A stretch of 64,000 nucleotides of DNA from Symsagittifera roscoffensis (GCF_963678635.1 NC_087068.1:48749724-48813723); one strand, 5' to 3'. Numbered from the stretch's first letter, positions 1 through 10,976 are shown. The notes: generated by a model not told the origin, from the letters alone. Translations and numbers: made by a program.

Positions 1-922
1 ATTACAAAGACCCCTCTGAAAGTATTTAAGTCTGTCATTCAACTGTAAGAAGCTAAGCAACTTCATAAGCCATGTGTTTTCAGGTAGTCTTGACAATTGC
101 AGGGTTGGAAATGAAATGTCTCCTTAATTTATACATTTGGGACAGTTTAATTTTTTACCGAGCAGGGTGGAGGGTTAGCAAGAAACTAAATGCAGTATAA
201 GTCCAGTTCAACCCTTAGGGATTAATTTTAGCTTTTACTTTTAACGGCGATTATTTTCAAATGTTTTTGGCCTGTTCTATGGTACGATAGAGAGTAAAAC
301 CGAAAAGCATTGAAAACGTTCGTAAGAATTTTTTTTTTCACCGAAATGTTCATAAAACTTCAAAAAAAATCGAGTATTTGAAAAACTGTCAACATGAAAC
401 TTCCATTCGAAGAAAGACTTCAGACCATTGAGACATTTCACTTGAGCTTCGCCAACGTTCAGATTGAAAAAAGAAATTCATTTTAGGCTTACTGACACTT
501 TGTTTGATTTTCGGCTGAATGAATGGGTGATGGTATTATGGGGCTGTTTGCACTTGTAATTGAGGTGCTTTTATCTCCGATTGACGCAGTCAGACAACTC
601 AGCCCCATCCCTTCTTAAACCAGCCTTTATACTCACCCCTTTTGGCTGGTCTTTTTATGGAGAAGAGACTGATCCATTAAGTGCCCGGGCAGTTCACAAT
701 AACTCGCCCAATATCCAGCCAACACATAAAAATGACTATTACCATTCATCTCGCCCTCTAGGACCTGCCATACTTTCAGGTCATTTTTGATATACCTCTA
801 AGACGACTATTGTGTAACCGAAACATATACTCAAAAACTTTTAAAAAGCAAGTTCAAAAAATCGAATCTGAAAAGATTTTAGAAGATGTTATAATTCGGT
901 CCACAGGTTGAAAAATGATAAT
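1..922. other. Intergenic, no gene seen
   Basis: AT-rich sequence with only short chance open frames. The 76-codon frame at 560-790 has no recognisable domain or splice context. Nothing here supports a gene. Confidence 0.5.
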
Positions 923-1089
923 TTGGACCAAACTAGCATTCTCCCCCTAGAGCCGTTTAGGGAGGGGTGTTACCTTGGTTCTGAGTTCAACTTTTCAGCC
1001 AATACGCAGCCAATTTAATTTAAACTGAACGCTAGGATGGAAAATCTTAACTTTGTAAATTTGGGGAGGAGGATGTTAACTTAATCCAA
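923..1089. repeat. Small MITE, TTGGACCAA family, copy 1
   Basis: Begins TTGGACCAAACTAGCATTC and ends with GGATGTTAACTTAATCCAA, which is roughly its reverse complement. Related copies at 6827-6953 and 10819-10976 share the ends and an internal stretch around CAGCCAAT and GAGCGCTGGG. Length (about 130-170 bases), lack of coding capacity and inverted ends fit a miniature inverted-repeat element. The parent DNA transposon is not in the window. Confidence 0.55.
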
Positions 1090-1155
1090 TAATTTACATA
1101 CACCTTTTGCGATTTTCAATATTAGGATTTTTAACCGTAAAACTTCGATGTTTCA

Positions 1156-1550
1156 GGCAACCTTGAGACACAAATTTGGTTTGAAAAGTTAGCTTTTTTC
1201 TGCAAACTTTTTCAAATTGGGTCAATTGCAAATTCTGGTGTCCTAGATGAGAAAAGAGAATTATTTAGTTTGAAGCTTTTTCCTCTCCCCCTGTCATCCG
1301 GCATGGATCGGCTAAACTTAGATATACATATATTTATACATGTTATTTAGGTTGAGTTATGTTATAACCATATATTTGGCCGGTTAGCCGACCTTGAGAG
1401 ACCTTCTCTCAAATGACGACCGAACGAACGGTCAGACCATAAACAAACAATGGTTAAAACTAGTTGTTTTATCTCGCTTCGCATTATAATATCTGTTTAT
1501 CGATCCATTCGGATTCCAGAATTAGAAGATCATTTTGTTGAGGTATGACA
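1156..1550 (+). repeat. 5' LTR of element 1 (5'-truncated)
   Basis: Matches 4984-5375 of the 3' LTR. It starts at GGCAACCTTGAGACAC, whereas the 3' copy has 35 more bases beginning TGTCATCCGG. That 35-base start also recurs inside both LTRs (1292 and 5128 regions), so the LTR has an internal duplication of its own beginning. The end is placed at GGTATGACA because the following TGGCGCAACC would be a TGG-starting primer-binding site. Clear homology with the 3' LTR stops at GGTAT. Confidence 0.75.
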
Positions 1551-2302
1551 TGGCGCAACCAGCAGGATACTCCAAAAACCCACTAAACATTAACCCGTTC
1601 TGGGAGAAGGCATCTGCCGAACCACCGCTAGAGTGGACTAAGTGGGCAGCAATAGTGGAAATGGCCATATTCGTGAAGGATGGGATAGAAGTGCGAAATT
1701 TACTGAGAGCCCGACCAAATTTAGTCGAACCGCCAGAGCCAGTTTACGAACTTGAAATCACGGAAGAAACTGAGGCACAAAGGAAGAACAGAGAGGTCAG
1801 AAACCAAGAGAAAAGAGTTGGTTGGGAGAATCACGTTATAAAAGCCCGGGAATAAGGAGTACTTTGCAATTCATTCAGATGGGACGAAGCCTACGCAAAA
1901 GTGCGCAGCTACCTATTCTTATGTTTAGGAGCAGAAGGACAAAGACAAATACAACAGAAAAGGCCTAATTTGGAACTACATAACGTCTCCACACAAGAAC
2001 TGATGACAATACTCGGGGATATTTTTGTGACAACTAGGATAATTGCTTTTGAAAGATACATTTTTATCTGTAGAAAACAAAAAAAAACAGAAAGCTTAGG
2101 ACAATTTCATTCGGATCTCGTGGAACTAGCGTCACGAGCTGACTGCGGTGACCGAGAAGACGAATGGGTCAGGGACTTGCTCACAGCATACACGAACAGT
2201 GACAAAATCGCAGAAGAACTGTTGGCACAAACAAGGAGCCCACAAGACGCGTTCGAATACGCAGTACGTCGAAAAAATGAACTGAACATCGTCGTACTAT
2301 GA
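1550..2302 (+). pseudogene. gag: Gag (matrix/capsid part) of element 1
   Basis: One frame from the ATG at 1550 to the TGA at 2300-2302, broken by an in-frame TAA at 1853-1855. The N-terminus starts MAQPAG and has a tryptophan-rich segment, also found in element 2. After the stop comes a capsid region with LFLCLGAEGQ, ERYIF, then a FHSDLVELASRADC helix and a basic end. This pattern (aromatic-Arg/Lys, then FH..L..LA..C) is typical of Gypsy-type gag. The next ORF overlaps at ATGA (2299-2302). Comparison with element 2, where this stretch is continuous, suggests a frameshift here. Confidence 0.8.
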
Positions 2303-2982
2303 AAACCAATCCCTTCGGAGGACATCAGATTACGCCAAAACAAGAACCGGTCAACTACATAAACACGCGGGGCCGCTATAACTACTCTAATACTTCAAAC
2401 ATACAAAGAGGGCGAGGCGCTCGAGGGCAAATTTTCCCACGCGGTTCACAAAACACCAGAGGTCAACAAAAAAATACCAACACAGGTAGTCAAAAACAGT
2501 GTTATAAATGCGGAAATCAGTATAATCAAAACCGTTTACTGTCCTGCCCTGCAAAAGATAAAATTTGCTCGAAATGCGCCAAACGGGGTCATTTCGCTAA
2601 AATACGCCGGTCCACGCACGTAAACTATTTAAAAGACACGCAAATTGACCAACAGGAGGAGCTAGAGACTAAAAATGGAGCTGAATTTTCTTCAAGCAGC
2701 GGCTGGGAAGATTCTCAAATAGACAAATTTTCGGTGATGGCAATTGCGGAATCATTCGAAATTAAAAACACAAGTACACTAGCTGAAGATGACTTAAACG
2801 GACACATCGTCAAATTGAAGACAAGTTCAGAGCAATTATATGCTATAGCCGATTTGGGTAGCCCGATGTCGTTCTTAAACGAAAAAAACTTCACGGCGCA
2901 TTCAACACTACGACAAAAAGGCACTGTTCAAAACCATTCCAACAGGAGACACCGCAAGAAACTTAGCGTGCTACAATGGTGA
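2299..2982 (+). pseudogene. pol: Nucleocapsid zinc knuckles and protease of element 1
   Basis: Contains an Arg/Gly-rich stretch, then CYKCG and a second knuckle CSKCAKRGHFAK in which the last zinc-binding Cys is replaced by Arg (element 2 has FAKVC there, element 1 FAKIR). Further on, IADLGSPMSFLN sits where a retroviral-type aspartic protease has D-T/S-G; here Thr/Ser is Leu, so the active site is lost. The end (about 2900-2982) appears out of register, since a neighbouring frame continues the homology. TGA at 2980, TAA at 3010 and TGA at 3064 follow in this frame. Confidence 0.75.
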
Positions 2983-3066
2983 AACGATCGTTCCAAAGGG
3001 AAGACTGATTAAATCCAATCAGCTCCTTTCATTGTGGTAGATGACAAAAAAGCAGATATTATATGA

Positions 3067-3828
3067 CGAAATATTTTACCGCAGATTGGTATCAAATTAA
3101 TCCAAGAAAAACACAAACAAAACGTTAATGTTATACGAGAACAAGAAGAGTCTGATCCAGAAATTAAACAATGGGTCAAAGACAATTTTCAACAACTATG
3201 CTTATGTATCGGAAAATCCAAAAATCATACGTTGAAAACACAGTTCATTCAAGAGTTTGTACTGATGCAACAAAAACGTCGACGCATTTCAATACATCTC
3301 CGAGAACGTGTGGAAGGGGAATTAAACAAATTAATTGACCAGAAACACATTATCAAACTAGACAAGTGTTCCGATCAACAATTTATCAGTCCAATTGTCA
3401 TCACACTAAAAAAAGATCAAACAGTAAAACTCGCGTTGGATTCCAAGAAAATCAACAAATTTATTCATAAAAACAAATACCAAATGCCTAACATTGATTT
3501 ATTGCTGAGTAACATCGCTCAAGTCGTTAAATCATACAAAACAAAACAGACGTTGTTTTCCAAACTTGATCTTCGTTACGCATACTCTCAAATCCCGCTG
3601 GATCAACCAACGTGCGAACTATGCAACTTCAGTCTAATCGGTAGCAATGCGACGGGAACGTATCAATTCCAGACAGGAGTTTACAGCCTCACGGATATGC
3701 CAGCCGAATTTCAAAAAACAATTGATTTAAACTTAACAAACTGCACGAACTCATATGCATACTTAGACGACATACTGATAGTTACGAAAGGATCTACAGA
3801 ATTGCACCAATAGAAACTAAAAGCCATT
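3067..3828 (+). pseudogene. pol: Reverse transcriptase fragment of element 1
   Basis: After the TGA at 3064-3066 the frame reads RNILPQIGI, the usual link after protease, then a complete set of early RT motifs: LIDQKHIIKLDKCSD, SPIVITLKKD, the palm segment FSKLDLRYAYSQI, a TGTYQFQTGVYSLTDMPAEFQ block, and the catalytic box YLDDILIV. A TAG at 3811-3813 interrupts the frame 10 codons after YLDD, but LERLDEENLEISLEK continues the RT in the same frame. The thumb, RNase H and integrase found in element 2 are absent. Confidence 0.85.
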
Positions 3829-4830
3829 TTGGAAAGATTAGACGAAGAAAACCTTGAAATTTCACTTGAGAAATATAGAAAGAACCTCAAAAAGCCACCA
3901 TTACCCGCAGAGATCATGCATGATCTACAAAGATGGTCGGAAGACGAAGTGTCAATCAGAGAAAAAGGGAGAGCAAGCCCACAAATGCCAAAGAAACTAC
4001 AAAAAAAAACAAATTCTCCGACACAACAAAAAACAGACAAAGAAAATATCAACCCGCCACAACACGCAAGGTTCAAAGAGAATGAGACTACGGGCCTGCC
4101 AGTGAAGCAAACGAAGAAGCAGACACTAAGACAACAAACGAGCAGCCCAACAAAGCGAAAGGCAAAGGCATCGGGGAAAAGAACTGGGGGACGCCCAACA
4201 CAGAACCTACAAACAAGAGGGATGAGCGTACAAACGGACGATACTGTAAAAAAGGAAAAGACAGCACCCGAGAAGCAAGACTCGAGCTACTCCGACGACA
4301 ACCGATTCTCCACATCTTCTGAATATGAAGCTCCTTCACCAAAACGTCAAAACCAGAATAGTACACCACCAGCACTGGCACCCCAAAGAAAATCCACACG
4401 AAACCGCCAATCGGCGTTGACAAATGCATTTGGAAATGTCATACCGAAAAATACGATCAGCGAACAAGAGAGCAACGAAGTGCCAAAAGAAAAAGAGCTT
4501 CGTTTCGAAATAGACTCGCCACCTGATCAACCAATATCCGAATACCCAAGCTTGAAGTCTCTAATACAAGAAATGGGTTTCACGGACAAGACCCCACAGT
4601 ACCAAGCTTGTTTAAAGTTCATTGAGGCCATCAGCCCAAAACACGGCGCCAACCAGACAGAAGTGGTGGACCTGACGTCACCAACGGAGGATGAAAATGT
4701 AGAAAACGGCAACGACATCCTATTCGTCAAAAACATTGACACTCAAAAGAAAACGGATGACAGTGAAATGCAGGAAGATGAGGAGCATAACAAACAGGAA
4801 GAAGAACTGTCAAAAGATGGAAACAAGTAG
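3829..4830 (+). pseudogene. 3' pol extension of element 1, fused to RT remnant
   Basis: Same frame as the RT. The first ~16 codons still belong to RT (LDEENLEISLEK). The frame then switches at about 3880 to a low-complexity, Lys/Ser/Pro-rich protein of about 310 residues with many basic patches, ending at TAG 4828-4830, 118 bases before the 3' LTR. It probably represents a C-terminal extension or third ORF brought next to RT by an in-frame deletion. A VVDLT core followed by SPTEDE (4663-4690) resembles a SUMO-interacting motif. Function is otherwise unknown. Confidence 0.6.
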
Positions 4831-4948
4831 ACAAAACTTTCGAAATCCCACGGGGACTAAAAACTCAAAAATCTGTAAAGGTCACACGGGGACCCTAGAA
4901 CTCAATTTATATCTATATGTAGTGTATTAAAACTTTGTCAAGGGGTAA

Positions 4949-5375
4949 TGTCATCCGGCATGGATCGGCTAAACTTAGATATAGGCAACCTTGAGACACA
5001 AATTTGGTTTGAAAAGTTAGCTTTTTTCTGCAAACTTTTTCAAATTTGGTCAATTGCAAACTCTGGTGTCCTAGATGAGAAAAGAGAATTATTTAGTTTG
5101 AAGCTTTTTCCTCTCCCCCTGTCATCCGGCATGGATCGGCTAAACTTAGATATATATCTATTTATTCATGTTATTTAAATTTAGTTATATTATAACCATA
5201 TATTTAGCCGGTTGGCCGACCTTGAGGGACCTTCTCTCAAATGACGACCGAACGAACGGTCAGACCATAAATAAACGTTGGTTTAAACTAGCTTTTTCTT
5301 ATCTCGCTTCGCATTAGAATATCAGTTTATCGATCCATTCGGATTCCAGAATTAGAAGATCATACGTTGAGGTAT
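4949..5375 (+). repeat. 3' LTR of element 1
   Basis: Begins TGTCATCCGG right after a short purine-rich run (CAAGGGGTAA), as expected for a polypurine tract and LTR start. It repeats 1156-1550 after its first 35 bases. The start sequence occurs twice inside the LTR (4949 and about 5121), separated by a 137-base segment. Homology with the 5' LTR ends at GGTAT (5375). Confidence 0.75.
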
Positions 5376-6826
5376 AAAACCCTCAATGGCGTGGTAAGCG
5401 ACCAAAATCGACACAACCTTTATATTATCAATGGCAGCAACATCAGCCATCAATTTAATTGCTTTTAAACTAGAATAAAAGTTTTAAACCGGATCTTCTT
5501 GATGAAATAAAAAAAACAAGAAAGAATTTTCCTGACCTGAAAAACGAAATCAATGGCTTATATCTCTTTTGATTTTGAATTATCAAAGAGTTATTTAACG
5601 ATGCAGAATAAACTATAAACTCTCTATTTTGACTCCCTATTAGTTCAGAAAGCCATTTGGAAATGCAAGTCAAACTAAGCGTGCATTAACTGTTCGCAGT
5701 TCACTGTTCTTCTGCAGTACTAAACAGGAGTGTTCAAAAACTAATTGGCAGATAGTATGCAATTTTAAATTTAAAAACAACCATTTAAAATATACTAGAA
5801 ATTGAAATCATTAATTGAACAAGTTGAATTTAATTTCACACACATAGTTTCTGGAGGCGTTATTTTTCTGTCAAAAATGTGCTCGTCCCAGAACCTGTGA
5901 TTAACCTTGAGGAAAAGTTGCATCATCTTCATGTTCATCAGAAGCAAAGTTTGAGGATCGTCTGAAAACGACTAAATGGCGCTGTTGAAGAGCGCTGTTA
6001 AAGTTCAGATTTTTATTCATTTAGGCTGTTATTCTCCATTTTTTCAGCAACTCTGTTGAAAAATGGTCAATTAATTTTGCAAGTTTACTGAAATTTGGAC
6101 AATTTTTCTTTTCGTACCAGCAGTGCAGCCCTATAGCTGCTTCATCAATTGTAAGTGTCTTTATTGATGAGTAAGAATTTTGCGAACAGCTGCGTCAAAT
6201 TCGGGTTTGTGCACTAAGTGTGATGTACTACTCAAAACGTCAAAAAGCCTCGAACACGATTTCTGGACTTTTGAATTTTCATTACCCGCATTTAAGAAAA
6301 GTGAAAGCGAATCGATTATAAAGGATTTTCGTAGTCTGAAATGTTGTAAGTATAATCTATTCCCATGTTATGCTCAGACAACAAAATTGGACTAAAAAAT
6401 GGATTTAAACGTATACTAGAACCCTATGAATGAAAATCTTTTCTCTGGAGAACAAGTCAACTGATTCAACCATGCTCAAGGTGTCTCCCTTACAATTTCA
6501 GCTCAGCAATTTGCCAAAATTATCTCAAACATTACTTTTTGTTGATTTAGGTCACTAATAAACACAATATTCAACATAGACAGCCGGTAGCTATGCAAGT
6601 ACCACAAAAAGTTTCGACTTGTTTTTTTTTTAAAATTGTGTCGTTTTTTGCTCATTGCACGATGAGAGGATCAAAACGAAAGCAGAAATTGTCGCTAGTA
6701 ATAGTAAATTAGGCATGCTCGACAGCAGTCAGTTTTCTTCAAAAATTGAAAAGAAAAGAAAGGAAAAAATGTTCAAAAAAATTTCGGAAGTTAATTTTAT
6801 TGAATTTTACTGAATAAAAGTCTGTA
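5376..6826. other. Intergenic, no gene seen
   Basis: AT-rich and without recognisable coding or repeat structure. The 71-codon frame at 6180-6395 has no identifiable domain. Confidence 0.45.
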
Positions 6827-6953
6827 TAGACCAAATTAACATCCTCCCCCCCCCCCCCCTCCCAAAGCCAATCAGAATCGAGCATTTTACATGCAGCGCT
6901 TAGCAAATTGAATTTAAATTGAGCGCTGGGGTGGAGGATCCTAACTTGGTCTA
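6827..6953. repeat. Small MITE, TTGGACCAA family, copy 2
   Basis: Ends TAGACCAAATTAACATCC and GGATCCTAACTTGGTCTA form a near-perfect 18-base terminal inverted repeat. A run of C follows the left end. The interior shares CAATCAGAATCGAGCATTTTAC and GAGCGCTGGG-like pieces with the copies at 923 and 10819. Confidence 0.6.
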
Positions 6954-7781
6954 TTTGGTGGTCAATTAAGCAGGTCAATTGAATTTTAGAAATAGTTATC
7001 TTTAATTATCGGTTCTTTTGTCCGGGCGAGCGTGTTCAACGATACAGTTTGTTGTTTTATCAACAATATATGTAATAACAATGAATCAGTGGTAAAAACG
7101 TCATTATATATAAAAAAAGTGATTATGTTCAGCCTAATACCAAAAGTTCAACCCGGGCGTGTCCACTAATCAACTGGTGTAGTGTACAAAGTGTACCATC
7201 AACTCGAAAATTTCTGAAACAAATATTAAATAATTTTTCTGTTTTCTAAATTAATCTTGAAAATAAGGTAATTAGACATTTGGTTGAAATAGATAGTGAA
7301 ATTTAGTTCAATTTTGTGAATCTGCTTGAATCGAGTTTTGAGTGGTCTAATGATGTAAAATGGTGGCGTCCCTCTGACGGAGGAAACGAATGCTGGAGTT
7401 TTTTTTTCACTTCTTTTCAGCCAATTAGAATTGAGTATTCAAAAATCTCAAAAAATTGCCAAAATCTCAGAGAACGCGAAAATATTAAATTGAAAGGCCA
7501 TAAAAATTAATATTGATCAATTAGAAAAAAAAAAAGCAGATTCAAAAATTGTTAAATACTGCAAAATTGGAGTCGGGTGTTGGAAAAAACCTACAGCTGA
7601 TTCTTTAAAAAAAGAAAACTAAAACATTTTTTGTGTATCTGCAGGATGTGTACAGCAAATTTTGCTGTGTTTCTATGATCAATTTTTTGTTGAAAAACTA
7701 GGCTATGTGCCAAAATCATGAAACATAGAAGGAAAGTCTAATAAGTCTGACTGGTAATATGTTTTCCGACTACTTCCTACA
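6954..7781. other. Intergenic, no gene seen
   Basis: AT-rich. Around 7340-7440 there is a weak echo of the small MITE family (CAGCCAATTAGAATTGAGTA), but its ends are not recognisable. Confidence 0.4.
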
Positions 7782-7996
7782 TCATGAGAAAAACTTCATG
7801 TCTTATTGACAGCTGAGTGTCACGTTGCTTGTAGCTTAAAGGTCAAAACATATAATTAGCAATTGTATATTAAGTATATATAAACATATAAACATAAATA
7901 TACATAATATAAAATTGCTAATTTTATGTTTTTGACCTTTAACCTACAAACAAGGTGACACTCAGCCGTCAATAAGACATGGAGTTTTTCTCATAA
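7782..7996. mobile_element. Foldback element with ~95-base inverted arms
   Basis: The left arm, from ATGAGAAAAACTTCATGTC through GTGTCACGTTGC and TTAAAGGTCAAAACAT to TTAGCAATT, is matched in reverse complement by the right arm ending CATGGAGTTTTTCTCAT, with about ten mismatches. The loop is a short TA-rich stretch near 7885-7905. The whole unit could fold into one hairpin. It codes for nothing and is most simply a foldback MITE. No target duplication is clear. Confidence 0.65.
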
Positions 7997-8224
7997 AGGT
8001 GAATATTTGAAGAAAAAAAAGGCAACATTTTGAAACTCGTAAACATAGGTGAAACAGCTCATTTCAACTAACTGAAAATATTATCAGCTTAGCTTTTGGA
8101 GTAAGTATGTATGTGTGAACTGAATTGATGGCTAGTTTTTGTTTATTTCAGACATCAAAATTGAAATATGTTTGACGTCTTCCTTAAATTTGAATGAAAT
8201 TGTAATCGTTCAATATTTATTGGT

Positions 8225-9047
8225 AATTATTCTTATTTTTGAAGAAAGTTAGGAAGTATGTGCTCGTACTCCCAGAAGTGTCGCTCTCATTACTAGACTA
8301 TGTTGATTTTTTATAGCTGTTCAACGCTCAGTAATAGACTAACGTGACTATTACAACGCTGTGATACTTTGAAGCTGTAATCTTAATTTACGCGTGACGA
8401 ATTTCAACGCACCACAAACTCGTTCGTTCCAAAATCAATTAAAGCAGGCTAATTGACTTATTGTTCCGAATTTTGATACGAAAGTAACGGAATATTTGTG
8501 CTCGAGGTGGTTTTTTTTTTACTTCAGACAAAATTCGACTTTTCAACTAGCCATTTTTGACGAAGGATTTTGTTGACCTGAGCTTAAATTTGAAAAGATA
8601 TTTTACCTGTGCTTATTTTTGGTAAAATTTTGGGGGTTTGATGGCAATTTCGGCCAATTTGGGACTTAATCCGTCTTAGAAATTGTTCCAAATTGGTTGA
8701 AAGAAGCTTAATTGCCATAATTGATTTGTTACATTGAGCGAAATCTATTCTTTTCTCCTTTATATGGCGTCTGGGGGATGATTTCATAAAAAAATTCAAT
8801 TTTAGAAAAAGTTTTTTTTTCAATTTACTTTATCACAACTAATTTTTTTAATGTTACTACTGCTCCATAAACCTTAAAAGGCAATCGGAACATTCAGGGC
8901 TTTGCCCTGATACGAGCAGTTCTGTTAATTTTGAACACGATTCTTAATTGTATGTCAATGTTTCATTAAGCTAAAACTATTCCGAGACCAGTTTATTGCC
9001 AGCCGGACCACTCAGGGCTTTGCCTTGCTATATTAGCAGTCTTGTTT
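8225..9047 (+). repeat. Helentron-like short element, outer copy (interrupted)
   Basis: Two pieces, about 8225-8460 and 8928-9047, together match the copy at 15720-16157: GCTGTGATACTTTG, ACGCGTG and GCAGGCTAATTG on the left; CTTAATTGTATGTCAATG, GAGACCAGTT and a degenerate hairpin end (CAGGGCTTTGCCTTG, then AGCAGTCTTGTTT) on the right. The break falls exactly where a second family member (8461-8927) is inserted. Confidence 0.55.
8461..8927 (+). mobile_element. Helentron-like short element, inner copy
   Basis: Starts TTGTTCCGAATTTTGATACG, followed by ACGGAATATTTGTGCTCG. It ends with ATCGGAACATT, a perfect hairpin CAGGGCTTTGCCCTG (8895-8909), and TACGAGCAGTTCTGTTAATT. It carries an 8-base version of the inverted subterminal pair (GTTCCGA/TCGGAAC). 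No ORF. It is close in sequence to 30038-30573. Confidence 0.6.
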
Positions 9048-10818
9048 GATTTTAACTGCAAGAAAAACAAATCCTAAAATTCCAATTTTGAACAAATAAC
9101 CAATAAACATACTTGGCTTAGTTTTTCCTTATTATGGTTTTTTGCGAAAATTTAATTCTATTGAATAGTAATGCAGCTCTCTGGTAAATTGAGAAATGCA
9201 CAATTAGTATGTTTTTGCCATGTTTTGCCATTTGATCAGTAACTGTATGAAGCGCAAGACTACATAAAAGACTAGGAAAATTTCCTAATTGGCTCCAGCG
9301 GACTAAGAAACGTTCAAAAACGCTCGCGTCAGGGCAAAACTTTGAACGTTCCGACAGCATTTTAAAATTGCCGACCTTGTTTTTAGTATACCAAATTTAA
9401 TCAGATTAATAATTTGAAATATGTATACGCATTTTTTGATGATTTTTTTAAAAATTATTTTCCCCAAAGTCAACTACACAAAGTCTTTTTGCATCTAGAG
9501 AATAGTTAATTAAACCAATTGGCCTGCTTCATTTCATTGATTGGCCTTTCGAGTCGGTTTATTTCGCCGCCCACGCTAAGATTTAACCGAAAATTTTTAT
9601 CTCGAATATGGTAAATTGGCATTTGTGAACTCACTTTACTGAACAAAACACGAATGAATGTTTTTTGTTGATGTTTTTTCATGGCGTCAATTTTTTAAAG
9701 ATGGTATTAAAAGTTGTTCAAAAAAACTGCTAGCTGAACTTTTCTCAGAAAAATATTTTAGTTAAAATATCCCATCATTTTTTCTGAAGTCGGAAAATTT
9801 CTAAAGGCTTTCTTGGAAACTCATCAGCGGCAATTTACCTGGACATAAGCAAATTTTTGATCCTTCATTTTTTCGTTTTTCTGACACAAAATTGTTTTCC
9901 AAAAGCCAAGTTTTTCAGCTTTTCATCATATATATTTTTTGAAAGTCTCTCCAGTTTCGAATTATCAAATCAAAATCAAAAAACTTACCGACAAATATTA
10001 GGATGATTTGCCAACAACCTCAACGCAGCCCAAAAAATTGACTAGTTTTTCAGTTTTTTTTGTACTGACATTTGAAAAATTTCTGTATCACTGAAAAATT
10101 GAGCAGGATTGGTTGCTTCTCTAGATCAATGTTGATGATCAAAGTAACCTTTTGTAATTGAAACTTTTGTTGATGGCTTGTTTTCAAAAAAATATTCCAC
10201 CTGCTGTTTTTTAAAAAGTCATTGGAGCCAAAAAGATTTATTTTATACACAACGTACATGTGTTTTCATTATGTGTAATTCTACCATTAGTAATGCGATG
10301 CGCAGTTTTGCATTATTTTGCGACAAGTTAATTTCGTTCTCGGAGCCTCGACTGAAATTAAGTCTCTCTCCAATTTTCAACTTGAGTTTCTTTCTTCCCG
10401 TCCGTGGCACTAGATTTGTCTGACTATTTTTAATTCCTCGCTGCCAGCTACTTCTTTTGTCTAGCATTAAGTTTCCTCTTTTTTAATCCACCTTGTTAAA
10501 GCCGAATGCTCCAAGACTTGGGTTAACCTCAATTTGAAATGTGGGCGGGATTTGTTTTGTTCCGGTGATAAATCAATATTTTTAAGGTCTCTTTAACGTT
10601 CAAAAGATGCGTTCTTATGGAAAAAGCTCGAGACGGTAGTTATTTTTAAATATATGATATTTCAAACCTAAGATCAACATAGCCATAGTTCCATTGTCGA
10701 AAATATTTATTGAGTTCTTAAGAGCTCAGTATTTTAAAGTTTTCTGTTGCGCTCACAGAATATTTTTCCTGAAATAATTTCTTCGATTTTTTTGACGCCA
10801 AATTTCGGCAAAAATACG
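9048..10818. other. Intergenic, no gene seen
   Basis: AT-rich. Open frames here (for example 9118-9360 and 10050-10467) are short, lie on both strands and lack domains or splice context. Nothing else recognised. Confidence 0.45.
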
Positions 10819-10976
10819 TTGGACCAAGTTAACATCCCATAGTTAACACGTCTAGGGGGAGAATGTTAGCTTGGTTCTGAGTTCGAATTTTCCGCCAATC
10901 AGAGCATTTTACAAGCAGCGCTGGGCGGAGGACCTTACTTTGATGTATTTGGGGGGAGGGTGTTAACTTGATCCAA
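10819..10976. repeat. Small MITE, TTGGACCAA family, copy 3
   Basis: Starts TTGGACCAAGTTAACATCC and ends GGGTGTTAACTTGATCCAA, an inverted pair over about 18 bases. The interior contains CTAGGGGGAGAATGTTAGC and CAGCGCTGGGCGGAGGA, shared with copies 1 and 2. Confidence 0.65.

Larger units (their letters stand above)
1156..5375 (+). mobile_element. Gypsy-like LTR retrotransposon, internally deleted (element 1)
   Basis: Two direct repeats (1156-1550 and 4949-5375) flank gag, zinc-knuckle, protease and RT relics plus a 3' ORF. At about 4.2 kb it is short for a Gypsy element because RT thumb, RNase H and integrase are missing: the frame passes from just after the YLDD box into a lysine- and serine-rich extension. 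The two LTRs differ at many sites in their second half, so the copy is old. Gag has an in-frame TAA, and pol has TGA, TAA and TAG stops. The 5' LTR lacks the first 35 bases present in the 3' LTR. No target duplication could be assigned. Confidence 0.85.

Noticed and set aside
2299-2302. ATGA overlap as programmed stop-restart between gag and pol in element 1
   Set aside because: Element 2 reads through the matching place in one frame, and element 1 carries other breaks nearby, so a random frameshift is simpler.
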